From the NCBI RefSeq assembly GCF_000215705.1, contig NC_015677.1:3484001-3548000 (forward strand): a DNA stretch of 64,000 nucleotides. Reading direction: 5' to 3'. The position numbers and the translations under genes are program-made. Under the pieces are notes generated by a model, which worked only from the letters and a program-made list of their open reading frames with translations, made no database searches and was not told where the DNA came from. Of the stretch, positions 44,713 through 52,820 are shown in pieces (the stretch's first letter is position 1; every line of letters begins with the position of its first letter). The DNA comes from Ramlibacter tataouinensis TTB310 (GTDB taxonomy: Bacteria > Pseudomonadota > Gammaproteobacteria > Burkholderiales > Burkholderiaceae_C).

Positions 44713-44802
44713 GCAATAAAGCAATTGCAGGTTGCGCAGCGGGACAGTACTTCGACCCTGAAAAGCCGAAAAGCAACCTGGAGTTGCGCAATTCCAGATT
44801 GC
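44713..44802. promoter_or_regulatory. Cluster of GCAA/TTGC operator-like sites
   Basis: GCAA-N7-TTGC occurs twice back to back at 44773-44802, giving a 30-bp imperfect palindrome centred on TTGCGCAA. More half-sites (GCAATTGC, GGTTGCGCA) lie at 44713-44738. Such clustering upstream of a Cro/CI-type gene resembles a phage operator region. The likely ligand is the XRE protein encoded at 44305-44616, by position. Confidence 0.5.
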
Positions 44803-44880
44803 TTTGTTGCGGAGCGCTACCCGACTGTCGGGTCCGGCTTTCGACGGCGACAACGACCAAGGGCAAACCCGCATGAATCC

Positions 44881-44921
44881 TTGGGCAAATTTGTCTTGAT
44901 CAGAAAGGCATATTTGCCTAG
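44881..44921. promoter_or_regulatory. Operator with 13-bp arms (site 2)
   Basis: The right arm CATATTTGCCTAG (44909-44921) is identical to that of site 1. The left arm TTGGGCAAATTTG (44881-44893) matches the expected sequence at 10 of 13 positions, and the 15-base spacing is the same. It lies just upstream of the small-gene operon starting at 44969, so one repressor probably controls both promoters. Confidence 0.75.
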
Positions 44922-44968
44922 ACTCTCTCCTCACGTCCGCTTTGGGCGGCCTGACCGGAGCAGAGAGC

Positions 44969-45043
44969 ATGAGCATCAGCCCCACGGAAAGCTCCGCCAG
45001 CCGCGGCGAGCCGGACGGCGCGGCTACCAGGGGCGGATCGTGA
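44969..45043 (+). CDS. 24-residue leader peptide
   Basis: The frame ATG...TGA encodes MSISPTESSASRGEPDGAAT plus four more residues. Its stop overlaps the GTG start of the next gene (GTGA at 45040-45043). It follows operator site 2 and is preceded by AGAGAG. The peptide is Ser/Gly-rich with no recognisable domain. It may serve mainly to couple translation of the next gene. Confidence 0.5.
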   Translation: MSISPTESSASRGEPDGAATRGGS

Positions 45044-45381
45044 GTGCGCCGGCCATCACTGCCACCTGCGCGGTCTGGCTGTGCGATGTCTACACGCCGC
45101 ATGACCTGATGGCGGCGCTTGCCGCAGGCAAGGCCGGGCGCGTCGTGGAGATGCTGTCCTTCCACGGGTCGCCCGACAAGCAAGAGTTCGGCGACGGGTA
45201 CGTGCGCATGGGCGACGCCGACATCACCATCCGCCTGCTGCCCCAGGACGAACAGGTGCGCATGGCCGTGCAGTCCCTGCAGCGGCAGCTGGAAGCCGAA
45301 CGCGCCAGGTTCCACGAGCGCCAGCAGGCCCTGCTGCGCGAGATCGGGAAGCTGCAGGCGCTGACCTTCGACGGGAGCTGA
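45040..45381 (+). CDS. Small phage-type protein with C-terminal coiled coil
   Basis: The 113-residue protein starts with GTG at 45040, which has AGGGGCGG upstream and overlaps the leader stop. The N-terminal half (ITATCAVWLCDVYTPHDLMAALAAGK) is globular. The C-terminal 45 residues are heptad-like (VQSLQRQLEAERARFHERQQALLREIGKLQAL). I do not recognise a family. It belongs to the small rightward operon controlled from operator site 2. Confidence 0.6.
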   Translation: MSAPAITATCAVWLCDVYTPHDLMAALAAGKAGRVVEMLSFHGSPDKQEFGDGYVRMGDADITIRLLPQDEQVRMAVQSLQRQLEAERARFHERQQALLREIGKLQALTFDGS

Positions 45382-45385
45382 CGGC

Positions 45386-45481
45386 GTGACCACCCGCCGT
45401 TACGCCCGCACCCTGGCCCAAGCCTTTCCCCGCTCGGTCCTGTATGCCTGCGCCATCGAACGCCCGCGTGCTTCCGTCTAG
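45386..45481 (+). CDS. 31-residue peptide, possible phage gene fragment
   Basis: GTG-initiated frame encoding VTTRRYARTLAQAFPRSVLYACA and eight further residues. It starts four bases after the previous stop. The RRYARTL opening resembles small conserved phage proteins of Burkholderiales that are normally longer, so this may be a truncated copy. This is a memory-based impression and should be treated as weak. Confidence 0.35.
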   Translation: MTTRRYARTLAQAFPRSVLYACAIERPRASV

Positions 45482-45521
45482 CGGCGCCTGGCTGCAGCGC
45501 TCTGGAGGTGGCTGTGATCGC

Positions 45522-45629
45522 ATGATCCCGCCTCGCTTCATCCGCTGCCGCGACGCGCCGGCCTGCGTGGGCGTGGACCGCAACCGCTTCGATGGCGTGA
45601 AGAACGCGACCATCAACTGGTCGCAGTAG
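45522..45629 (+). pseudogene. Truncated excisionase/AlpA-like gene
   Basis: The 35-codon frame starts MIPPRFIRCRDAPACVGVDRNRF, which resembles the first helix-turn-helix of small phage excisionase-like DNA-binding proteins (RFIRxRDAPAYLGMDRNRF type). It then ends abruptly in DGVKNATINWSQ. Such proteins normally have about 65-75 residues and lie just before the integrase gene. Here a deletion seems to have removed the rest and the integrase, leaving the frame 15 bases before a terminator and the att copy. Confidence 0.55.
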
Positions 45630-45643
45630 GTAGCGCAAAAGAA

Positions 45644-45676
45644 AATGGGTCGGGTGCTTGTGGCACCCAACCCATT
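45644..45676 (+). terminator. Hairpin before the left att copy
   Basis: AATGGGT (45644-45650) pairs with ACCCATT (45670-45676), with an inner GGTGC/GCACC stem. It lies just before the tRNA 3'-end copy. The other att copy is also preceded by a hairpin (48939-48967), as expected for the end of an integrase gene. Confidence 0.55.
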
Positions 45677-45689
45677 GAATCTGCTGACT

Positions 45690-45740
45690 AATCTGGCGCG
45701 GCTGGCAGGATTCGAACCCACGACCCCTTGGTTCGTAGCC
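45690..45740. repeat. Attachment-site copy: 51-bp duplicate of the tRNA-Arg 3' end
   Basis: AATCTGGCGCGGCTGGCAGG through CGTAGCC is identical to 48982-49032, which covers the 3' half of tRNA-Arg up to the anticodon stem. A direct repeat of a tRNA 3' end is the classic scar of tyrosine-integrase insertion. It separates the prophage-derived segment from the defence insert. Confidence 0.88.
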
Positions 45741-45889
45741 TGCTTCAAGTTAAACAGGGGCAGTGAAATCAACGACGCCCATTCGATTTTGTGTGCTCAG
45801 GAGTGCTATGGAGCAGTGGTAGAACTCACGCAAATCCCACGCAGAGGCAATTGCTGGAGTTGTGCAGAAGCGATGCACACGGGTTCAGC

Positions 45890-46870
45890 TCATGCAGCTT
45901 GGCCCCCCTGAACTCCGAGTGGCGGAACCTTCAAGCCTCCTGTGATCGTGTCGATGAAATGCTTCAAGGAAGGCGGCGCTGAAGACTTTGCAGCCAATGA
46001 GTCGAGCGGAACGTGGCCCTGCGCCACCTCTCCCTCCTTGTCTAACCCGGCGAAGAACACTGATGCCTCTGAGTTGCGGTCTGCTGCCAGCAACTGCAAC
46101 CATCTCTTAAGGAACATGTAAGCGAACTTTCCTCTGTACCGTTGCCGGGGATCAAGGGCGTCAAACTCGCTCTGCAATAAGGTGATCTCGTCACCTGTCG
46201 GTTCGCGGTCTAACACAACGAGTGCCTCTGGCGCAACGCCGCTGCTCTCAACTGTCACTAGCTGAACCTTAGCAAGACTGTTCAGCTTTTCAGGCCATGG
46301 CTCCTTGCGTGAGATGCCTATGCGTCTAGCAAGGAAAATCCTCTTGTTCACTTCGCGAGTGACAACCAAGAAAGCGTCGTAAACCTCGTCGAACTTCTCA
46401 AGTACGGCCTGACGACAGGCGGGCTGACCATGGCAATCGATCTCGACTGCGAGTACTCCTGCCAAGACCTCCTTACAGACGAGGTAGTTCTCAACTGAAT
46501 AAGCGTCCGTAATGTATACATCAGGTCCATCCGGGTGCCCGCGCAGCCCGTCGAAGTCCCGATCCACGAAAAAATAGACGCTCTTGTACAACTCGGCTCG
46601 ATCCCGCTTCAACAGCTCGCGGAATTCCAAGAGTTTTCCCTTGCCTTTGCAGACTATGAATTCATACGTCAGAAAGGGCGCAACTTGCTTGAGCCAATGG
46701 TAATAGATGACTTTGTCATCGATACCCTCAAAAGCGAGTACCAAGACGTCCGGTAACTGCGCCCGCAGGGTAGCGAGCTTGATCTTGAGAACTGTGGGCC
46801 GCTCTCTAGAGTCACGCATTTCTTGCAGCAGATCACCGGGACCGTCCACATTGCTAACTTCGTTCGCCAT
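45890..46870 (-). CDS. DUF4435 Toprim-like protein (AriB-like, PARIS effector)
   Basis: The 326-residue protein has a Toprim-type pattern: acidic VLAFEGIDDKVIYY with Glu48, FFVDRDFDG with Asp103 and Asp105, and DAYSVENYLV, all hallmarks of DUF4435. In PARIS systems, the AriB subunit of this family is released by the AriA ATPase on phage sensing and acts as a toxic nuclease, reported to cut tRNA. It lies 12 bases downstream of the ATPase gene in one operon. Assignment to PARIS rests on the domain pair and order. Confidence 0.75.
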   Translation of the reverse strand: MANEVSNVDGPGDLLQEMRDSRERPTVLKIKLATLRAQLPDVLVLAFEGIDDKVIYYHWLKQVAPFLTYEFIVCKGKGKLLEFRELLKRDRAELYKSVYFFVDRDFDGLRGHPDGPDVYITDAYSVENYLVCKEVLAGVLAVEIDCHGQPACRQAVLEKFDEVYDAFLVVTREVNKRIFLARRIGISRKEPWPEKLNSLAKVQLVTVESSGVAPEALVVLDREPTGDEITLLQSEFDALDPRQRYRGKFAYMFLKRWLQLLAADRNSEASVFFAGLDKEGEVAQGHVPLDSLAAKSSAPPSLKHFIDTITGGLKVPPLGVQGGQAA

Positions 46871-46882
46871 GGTGACCCTTCT

Positions 46883-48394
46883 TTACGCTGGGTCCTCAGT
46901 GCTCGCAACCTGATCAGAAATCGTCAAGTGCAGCGGTCTCGCGAAAGCATCAAGGTCGTTATCGAAGATGAATGGCGAGTGCGTTATGGCAACGACCTGC
47001 CTGCATAGTGTTGCATTAACGATATCGGGCAAGATCTTCCTCTGCCAGTCAATCGACAGAGAAAGCTCTGGTTCATCGATCAGGACTAGCTTCTCCTTCG
47101 GATAAAGGTAGAGTCTTGAGAAGAGCGAGATCATTTGCTTCTCTCCTGAGGAGAGAGCGTCCAGCGGGATCTCGTTCTTGCCACGGCGGCGGCGCACCGA
47201 GACATCGAGGCTGGCACGATCCAGCTTCAGAACCTTGTCGTCGCTATGTCCTCCCGCCTCAGGCACCCCTGCACTTGGGTCTTGTGCAGAGAGGTATCGA
47301 TTGCAGCTTTCAACGAAACTCTCAACCACTCTCTCGGTTTCACGAGTTTTTTGGATAACGTTGTTCAATTTCCCCAAGAAGTACGTCAAGAACTTGACTG
47401 AGTTCGGAGGAACGTTGCCGCTGTAAATGCGGTCGAGGTCGGGTATGTTGATCGGGTACGGTCCGTAGACCATCCCTCTTGCCGACTTCATTCGCTCGAA
47501 GAACACGTTGAGATCTTCACGGCTTGGACGCTCTTCAAGACTCGGCACTTGCTCCTCAAAGGAGCCGCTAATCAGATCGTCGATGATGTTGGCGCTAATC
47601 TCAGCGTATTTCTGGTTCGACTCGAACATGATCTCTTGATTCAGCTGTCTGAGCCTTGCTGAGATGTCCGAAAGACCAAATTGGATGTCCCCAGCATGTA
47701 AGCCCCGGCGAGAAAGTCCGAGCTTCGCCTGAACGCTGGTGGGCCGCCTTGCTGATCGAGGATCGTCTGTCTCCGGCAGCGAAAGTTCAATTCGCCGGTA
47801 TGTGGGTAGATAGACCACTTCAATATCCGACATCGCGGACGAGATTTCCTTTCGCAACTGTTCGATGGGGGAGAACGCGACGTTAGTCAGCTCAGAGAGC
47901 TTCCGAAACAGCGAAAGGGCAGAGTCGTACGTGTATGAGGTGTGGTGATAGATCTTCTGGAAAACCGGCTGCTGATGGAAGTCCATCCGGTTCCGAAGAA
48001 CTGGGAAGTCCCAAAGAACGAAGAACAAGAGGTCCGCTGGGTCCAAATCGTGGACCTTGGCGACTCGAAGAATCTCCGTGTTCTCCCCCACTGTCCGTAG
48101 GTACTCGTCGAGATCCGCTTTCTCCAGAACTAAGGGCCGCTCAACCCCTCTGATCCTGCACTCGATCCTTTTGAAGTCCAGTTCCGCCAACCGCCCGAAT
48201 TGGCACCGTAGAAAGGCATCGAGTGCTCCGAGCATGGTGGTCTTGCCCGCGCCGTTTGGAGCTATGAGGATCGTCGCCGCGTACTCGGAATCCAAACTCA
48301 CCGAGCGATAGCCAAACAGCCCCTGAATTGAAAAGTGCTGCACTAGTGAATTTCGCCCACCAGCTTCGCTGACGCGGCTTGCGTCCTCGTTCAT
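46883..48394 (-). CDS. AAA/ABC-type ATPase (AriA-like, PARIS sensor)
   Basis: The 503-residue protein has Walker A APNGAGKT at residues 45-52, a long helical middle region, the ABC-type signature LSSGEKQMISLFSRL, Walker B LVLIDEPELSLSIDWQ and a final AITHSPFIFDN switch motif. This is the AAA_15/OLD-like architecture without a fused Toprim domain; the Toprim part is the separate next gene. In PARIS, AriA forms a multimeric scaffold that traps AriB and senses anti-restriction phage proteins. A good AGGAGAG site precedes the ATG. Confidence 0.78.
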   Translation of the reverse strand: MNEDASRVSEAGGRNSLVQHFSIQGLFGYRSVSLDSEYAATILIAPNGAGKTTMLGALDAFLRCQFGRLAELDFKRIECRIRGVERPLVLEKADLDEYLRTVGENTEILRVAKVHDLDPADLLFFVLWDFPVLRNRMDFHQQPVFQKIYHHTSYTYDSALSLFRKLSELTNVAFSPIEQLRKEISSAMSDIEVVYLPTYRRIELSLPETDDPRSARRPTSVQAKLGLSRRGLHAGDIQFGLSDISARLRQLNQEIMFESNQKYAEISANIIDDLISGSFEEQVPSLEERPSREDLNVFFERMKSARGMVYGPYPINIPDLDRIYSGNVPPNSVKFLTYFLGKLNNVIQKTRETERVVESFVESCNRYLSAQDPSAGVPEAGGHSDDKVLKLDRASLDVSVRRRRGKNEIPLDALSSGEKQMISLFSRLYLYPKEKLVLIDEPELSLSIDWQRKILPDIVNATLCRQVVAITHSPFIFDNDLDAFARPLHLTISDQVASTEDPA

Positions 48395-48486
48395 ACATCT
48401 CTCCTCACAAGACCTCGAATGTAAGCGAGCGAGCAGCGTCCTTCCTATGATTCGACACTGCCAGTTGCTTCAACTAACGGCGAAGG

Positions 48487-48963
48487 GTGCTGGCTTTGAT
48501 GTTGTACCTGAACGACGTCGCATGGAACATTGTTCAGAAGCAACGCGATAAGCACAAAGAGTTCGCTTTTGTTTGGCGGCGTGAGCGGATAAAGAACCTC
48601 AAACTGGATCCAGCGATGGAATATCGCCGGATCGAAACGATGAACAACACAGCGCGGCAGAACGCTAGACGCGCTGTCGGGCTTCAGTCTGTTCGGATTC
48701 ATGACCTGAGGCACACGTTCGGTCAACGACTTCGGCAGGCGGGGGTGCCCAAGGAAGACCGCACATCACTGCTTGGACACGCAGTTGAAGACATGCCGGA
48801 GCACTACGCGACAGCGACTGTCGAGCAACCGATAAAAGCCGCCAATCCGTGTGGGCGGAACGCTCGACCGAACGACCCTGCTGCGGGTGGTAAACGGCTA
48901 GGCAGAAAAGGTCACGCGGAGAGTCACGCAAGAAAAATGGGGTTACGCCCTTGCGAGACGTAA
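48487..48963 (+). pseudogene. C-terminal fragment of a tyrosine integrase
   Basis: The 158-codon frame encodes LNDVAWNIVQKQRDKHKEFAF and the catalytic region [17 protein letters not shown]...LLGH...EHYATATVEQ, with the HxxR pair, second His and nucleophile Tyr. The N-terminal arm-binding and core domains, including the first catalytic Arg, are missing; intact relatives have about 350-400 residues. The tail after the Tyr (GRNARPNDPAAGG) does not look like integrase. It ends beside the tRNA-Arg gene, the normal place for this integrase. Confidence 0.8.
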
Positions 48964-48967
48964 CCCC
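48939..48967 (+). terminator. Hairpin after the integrase fragment
   Basis: GGGGTTACG (48939-48947) pairs with CGTAACCCC (48959-48967) around an 11-base loop. It overlaps the last codons of the integrase fragment and lies just before the tRNA 3' end. Confidence 0.55.
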
Positions 48968-48985
48968 TTGATTTGCTTAGCAATC

Positions 48986-49062
48986 TGGCGCGGCTGGCAG
49001 GATTCGAACCCACGACCCCTTGGTTCGTAGCCAAGTACTCTATCCAACTGAGCTACAGCCGC
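48986..49062 (-). tRNA. tRNA-Arg (anticodon ACG), integration target
   Basis: The 77-base tRNA has acceptor GCGGCTG pairing with CAGCCGC, anticodon ACG in the loop CTACGAA between CTTGG and CCAAG, and an encoded CCA. Its 3' 47 bases lie within the 51-bp repeat that also occurs at 45690-45740, so insertion regenerated an intact gene. Confidence 0.96.
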
Positions 49063-49108
49063 CGAGCCCGCGAGTATACCAGGGGTTTGGCCAGGCTCCC
49101 GGCGGGCC

Positions 49109-49185
49109 TGGTAGGGCGTGCTGGACTTGAACCAGCGACCAAGGGATTATGAGTCCCCTGCTCTGACCAACTGAGCTAACGCCCC
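49109..49185 (-). tRNA. tRNA with CAU anticodon (tRNA-Met, possibly tRNA-Ile2)
   Basis: The 77-base tRNA has acceptor GGGGCGT pairing with ACGCCCT (one G-T pair), anticodon loop CTCATAA and an encoded CCA. It is not initiator-like, because it lacks the three G-C pairs at the anticodon stem. CAU could be elongator Met or lysidine-modified Ile2; Met seems more likely. Confidence 0.88.
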
Positions 49186-49210
49186 GGGCACGCGTCGGAT
49201 TGTAGGCGCC

Positions 49211-50212
49211 CTACTTGTTGTGGCTGAGCGCGTTGCTCACCAGCTTGGCGGTGATGTCCACGATCTGGATCATGCGGTCGTAGGGCATGCGGGTGGGGCC
49301 GATCACGCCCAGGGTGCCCACGACCTGGCCGTCCACCTCGTACGGGGCGCTGACGATCGAGAGTTCCTCGAACGGCACGACCTGGCTCTCGCCGCCGATG
49401 AAGATGCGCACGCCCTCGGCCTGGCTGGAGATGTCCAGCAGCCGCATCAGCTGCGTCTTCTTCTCGAACAGCTCGAACGCCCGGCGCAACTGGCTCATGT
49501 CGCTGGAGAAATCGCTCACCGCCAGCAGGTTGCGCTCGCCGGAGATCACCACCTCGTCGGCCTGGCTCATGGCGTCGGTGCTGGCGTCCACCGCCGTCTT
49601 CATCAGCTGGCCGATCTCGCCGCGCAGCTTGTCCACCTCGCCCTTGAGGCGCTCGCGCACCTGCTCGATGGTCAGGCCCGCGTAGTGGGCGTTGAGCAGG
49701 TTGGCGGCCTCCACCAGCTGCTGCTGCGTGTAGTCGCCCTCGGTGAACACCACCCGGTTCTGCACGTCGCCGTCGGGCGAGACGATGATGACCAGGTAGC
49801 GGCGGTCCGACAGCCGAAGGAACTCGATGTGGCGGAACACCGAGTTGCGCCGCGGCGCCATCACCACGCCGACGAACTGCGACAGGTTGGACAGCAGGTG
49901 CGCCGCGTTGGTGATCACGCGCTGCGGCTGGTCGGGCGCCAGGCTGGCGGCGGGCAGCCGCTCGCGCTGCACCGTCAGCATGGTGTCCACGAACAGGCGG
50001 TAGCCGCGCGCGGTGGGTACGCGGCCGGCCGAGGTGTGCGGGCTGGCGATCAGCCCCAGGTCCTCCAGGTCCGACATCACGTTGCGGATGGTGGCCGGCG
50101 ACAGCTCCAGGCCGGAGGCGCGCGAGAGGGTGCGCGAGCCCACGGGCTGGCCGTCGGCGATGTAGCGCTCGACCAGGGCTTTCAACAACAACTTGGCACG
50201 GTCATCGAGCAT
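49211..50212 (-). CDS. hrcA: Heat-inducible transcription repressor HrcA
   Basis: HrcA represses groESL/dnaK-type heat-shock genes by binding CIRCE elements. The 333-residue protein has the N-terminal winged helix ([65 protein letters not shown]) and the dimerisation/GAF-like C-terminal region ([29 protein letters not shown]). No CIRCE element is visible in the 41-bp gap to the divergent nadK gene. Confidence 0.96.
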   Translation of the reverse strand: MLDDRAKLLLKALVERYIADGQPVGSRTLSRASGLELSPATIRNVMSDLEDLGLIASPHTSAGRVPTARGYRLFVDTMLTVQRERLPAASLAPDQPQRVITNAAHLLSNLSQFVGVVMAPRRNSVFRHIEFLRLSDRRYLVIIVSPDGDVQNRVVFTEGDYTQQQLVEAANLLNAHYAGLTIEQVRERLKGEVDKLRGEIGQLMKTAVDASTDAMSQADEVVISGERNLLAVSDFSSDMSQLRRAFELFEKKTQLMRLLDISSQAEGVRIFIGGESQVVPFEELSIVSAPYEVDGQVVGTLGVIGPTRMPYDRMIQIVDITAKLVSNALSHNK

Positions 50213-50253
50213 GGCTGGCGGCTTTGGCCGAATTTTAGTGATGTAATTTGTGA

Positions 50254-51150
50254 ATGGGTTCCCAGTTCCGCCATGTTGCGCTGTTTGGCAAGTACCACGC
50301 CGCCGTGACAGCCAGCGCGGCGGAATCGACGCGCGCTGCCCTGGAGGATATTGCCCGCTTCCTCGCCACGCAAGGCTGCAAGGTGGTGCTGGAGAAAGAA
50401 ACCGCCGCCCATGCCGGCGTCCAGGGCTTCGACAGCCTGGACATGGAGGCCATCGGCCGCGAGTGCGACCTGGGGCTGGTGGTCGGCGGCGACGGCACCA
50501 TGCTGGGCGTGGGCCGCCGGATGGCCCGCCACAACGTCCCCCTGATCGGCATCAACCAGGGCCGCCTGGGCTTCATCACCGACGTCCCCCTGGACGGCTT
50601 TCGCGCCACCCTGGAGCCCATGCTGCGCGGCGAGCACGAGGAGGACCGGCGCAGCCTGATGCACGCGCGCGTGATGCGCGACGGCCACTGCGTGTTCGAC
50701 GCCCTGGCCATGAACGACGTGGTGGTCAACCGCGGCGCCACCTCCGGCATGGTGGAGCTGCGCGTGGAGGTCGACGGGCATTTCGTGGCCAACCAGCGCG
50801 CCGACGGCCTGATCGTCGCCTCGCCCACCGGCTCCACCGCCTACGCCCTGTCGGCCGGCGGGCCGCTGCTGCACCCGGCCAACCCGGGCTGGGTGCTGGT
50901 GCCCATCGCGCCGCACACCCTGTCCAACCGCCCCATCGTGCTGGCCGACGCCGCGGAGATCGCCATCGAGCTGGTCTCGGGCCGCGGCGCCAGCGCCAAT
51001 TTCGACATGCAGTCGCTGGCCTCGCTGATGCACGGCGACCGCATCACCGTGCGCCGGTCGCAGCACCAGGTGCGCTTCCTGCACCCGCGCGGCTGGACCT
51101 ACTTCGACACGCTGCGCAAGAAGCTGCACTGGAACGAGGGGGGATCATGA
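50254..51150 (+). CDS. nadK: NAD kinase
   Basis: NadK phosphorylates NAD to NADP. The 298-residue protein contains the family motifs [48 protein letters not shown] and [13 protein letters not shown]. It is divergent from hrcA and overlaps recN by ATGA, a conserved hrcA/nadK/recN arrangement in Burkholderiales. Confidence 0.97.
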   Translation: MGSQFRHVALFGKYHAAVTASAAESTRAALEDIARFLATQGCKVVLEKETAAHAGVQGFDSLDMEAIGRECDLGLVVGGDGTMLGVGRRMARHNVPLIGINQGRLGFITDVPLDGFRATLEPMLRGEHEEDRRSLMHARVMRDGHCVFDALAMNDVVVNRGATSGMVELRVEVDGHFVANQRADGLIVASPTGSTAYALSAGGPLLHPANPGWVLVPIAPHTLSNRPIVLADAAEIAIELVSGRGASANFDMQSLASLMHGDRITVRRSQHQVRFLHPRGWTYFDTLRKKLHWNEGGS

Positions 51151-52820
51151 GCCTGAAGAGGATGGCGCTGCGCGACTTCGTGATCGTGCGCGAGCTGGAA
51201 CTGGACCTGTCGGGCGGCTTTTCCGTCCTCACGGGCGAGACCGGCGCGGGCAAGTCCATCCTGGTCGACGCGCTCCAGCTGGCGCTGGGCGCCCGGGCCG
51301 ATGCCGGCGTGGTGCGCGAAGGCGCGGCGCGCGCCGACATCAGCGCCGAATTCGACCTGCCGGCCCAGCTGCGGCCCTGGCTGGAGGAGGCCGGCTTCGA
51401 GCACGAGGACAGCCTGCTGCTGCGCCGGAACATCGACGCGCAGGGCAAGAGCCGGGCCTGGATCAACGGCGCGCCAGCCACGGCCGGCCAATTGCGCGAG
51501 CTGGGCGAGCAGCTGGTGGACATCCACGGCCAGCACGCCTGGCAGAGCCTGACGCGGTCCGAGGCCGTGCGGGGCCTGCTCGACGCGTACGCCGGCGTCA
51601 ACGTCCAGCCCCTGCAGCAGCTGTGGCAGCGCTGGCGCGCGGCCCAGAAGGCGCTGGCCGACGCGCGCGCCGCACAGGATTCGCTGCAGCGCGAGCGCGA
51701 GCGCCTGGCCTGGCAGATCGGCGAGGTCGACAAGCTGGCCCCCGGCGCCGACGAATGGGACGAGCTGAACGCCAGCCACACCCGGCTGGCCCATGCCCAG
51801 AGCCTGCTCGACGCCGCCCAGCAGGCGCTGGACGCGCTGGAAGGCGACGAAGGCGGCGCCGCGGCCCAGCTTGCCAAGGCGCATGCCACGCTGCAGGACC
51901 AGGAGCACCTGGAGCCCGAGTACCGGGCCCTGGCCGAGGTCCTGGCGTCCAGCCTGGCCCAGGCCGAGGATGCTGCCCATTCGCTGCACGCCTACCTGCG
52001 CAAGACCGAGCTGGACCCGCAGCGGCTGGCCGAGCTGGACGAGCGCATGTCGCTGTGGCTGTCGCTGGCGCGCCGCTACAAGCGGACACCGGCCGAGCTG
52101 CCGGCCCTGCTGGCGTCCTGGCGGGAGGAGTTGGCGCAGCTCGATGCCGCGGCCGACCTGGCCGCGCTGGAAGCGGCCGAGAAGAAGGAATCCGATGCCT
52201 ACATGGCGGCCGCGCGCAGCCTGTCCAAGGCGCGGGCCAAGGCCGCGCCCCAGCTGGCGCAGGCCATCACCCAGGCGATGCAGGGGCTGGGCATGCAGGG
52301 CGGCCGCTTCGAGGTGGCCCTGGAAAAGACCGAGCAGCCCACCCAGGCCGGCCTGGAGGACGTGGGCTTCCTGGTAGCCGGCCATGCCGGCAGCTCGCCG
52401 CGGCCGGTGGGCAAGGTGGCCTCGGGCGGCGAGCTGTCGCGCATCGCCCTGGCCATCGCCGTCACCACCAGCCAGCTGGGCAGCGCCCAGACCCTGATCT
52501 TCGACGAGGTGGACGCCGGCGTGGGCGGCGCCGTGGCCGAAACCGTGGGCCGCCTGATGAAGCAGCTGGGCCGCGACCGGCAGGTGCTGGCCGTGACCCA
52601 CCTGCCCCAGGTGGCGGCCTGCGCCGACCACCACCTGGTGGTGGCCAAGCAGGCCGACGCGGGCGGCACCTGGAGCACCGTCTCGCCGGTGCAGGGCGAG
52701 CAGCGGGTGGGCGAGATCGCCCGCATGCTGGGCGGCGAGCGCCTGTCCGGCACCACGCTGGCCCATGCCAAGGAAATGCTGGGCCAGGGCGCCCGGCCCG
52801 GCGCGCGGGCCCGCTCATGA
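51147..52820 (+). CDS. recN: DNA repair protein RecN
   Basis: RecN is an SMC-like ATPase acting in double-strand-break repair. The 557-residue protein has Walker A GETGAGKS at residues 30-37, [14 protein letters not shown], long Ala/Leu/Glu-rich coiled coils in the middle, and a C-terminal ATPase half ([38 protein letters not shown]). The start overlaps nadK, and the stop overlaps rapZ by ATGA, giving a tight three-gene operon. I see no LexA box upstream. Confidence 0.96.
   Translation: MSLKRMALRDFVIVRELELDLSGGFSVLTGETGAGKSILVDALQLALGARADAGVVREGAARADISAEFDLPAQLRPWLEEAGFEHEDSLLLRRNIDAQGKSRAWINGAPATAGQLRELGEQLVDIHGQHAWQSLTRSEAVRGLLDAYAGVNVQPLQQLWQRWRAAQKALADARAAQDSLQRERERLAWQIGEVDKLAPGADEWDELNASHTRLAHAQSLLDAAQQALDALEGDEGGAAAQLAKAHATLQDQEHLEPEYRALAEVLASSLAQAEDAAHSLHAYLRKTELDPQRLAELDERMSLWLSLARRYKRTPAELPALLASWREELAQLDAAADLAALEAAEKKESDAYMAAARSLSKARAKAAPQLAQAITQAMQGLGMQGGRFEVALEKTEQPTQAGLEDVGFLVAGHAGSSPRPVGKVASGGELSRIALAIAVTTSQLGSAQTLIFDEVDAGVGGAVAETVGRLMKQLGRDRQVLAVTHLPQVAACADHHLVVAKQADAGGTWSTVSPVQGEQRVGEIARMLGGERLSGTTLAHAKEMLGQGARPGARARS

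Larger units (their letters stand above)
36524..45740. mobile_element. Prophage-derived segment with lysis module, tail-like glycosidases and immunity region
   Basis: The segment holds two tail-like glycosidase genes, a holin, a lysozyme, a DUF1353 gene, a LuxR-like and two XRE regulators with operators, and a truncated excisionase-like frame. It ends at a 51-bp copy of the tRNA-Arg 3' end. Terminase, portal, capsid, tail-tube and replication genes are all absent, so it cannot be a complete phage. The left limit is uncertain because no second att copy was found. Confidence 0.7.
45741..48985. mobile_element. tRNA-Arg-linked insert carrying an anti-phage gene pair
   Basis: This 3.2-kb DNA lies between two 51-bp direct repeats and is visibly less GC-rich than the flanks, with many AT-ending codons. 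It contains the ATPase/DUF4435 pair and the C-terminal piece of a tyrosine integrase next to the intact tRNA. The integrase is truncated, so the element is probably immobile on its own. Positions 45741-45889 hold no gene that I can see. Confidence 0.75.

Noticed and set aside
50213..50253. CIRCE element for HrcA autoregulation in the hrcA-nadK gap
   Set aside because: The gap does not contain TTAGCACTC-N9-GAGTGCTAA or a close variant.
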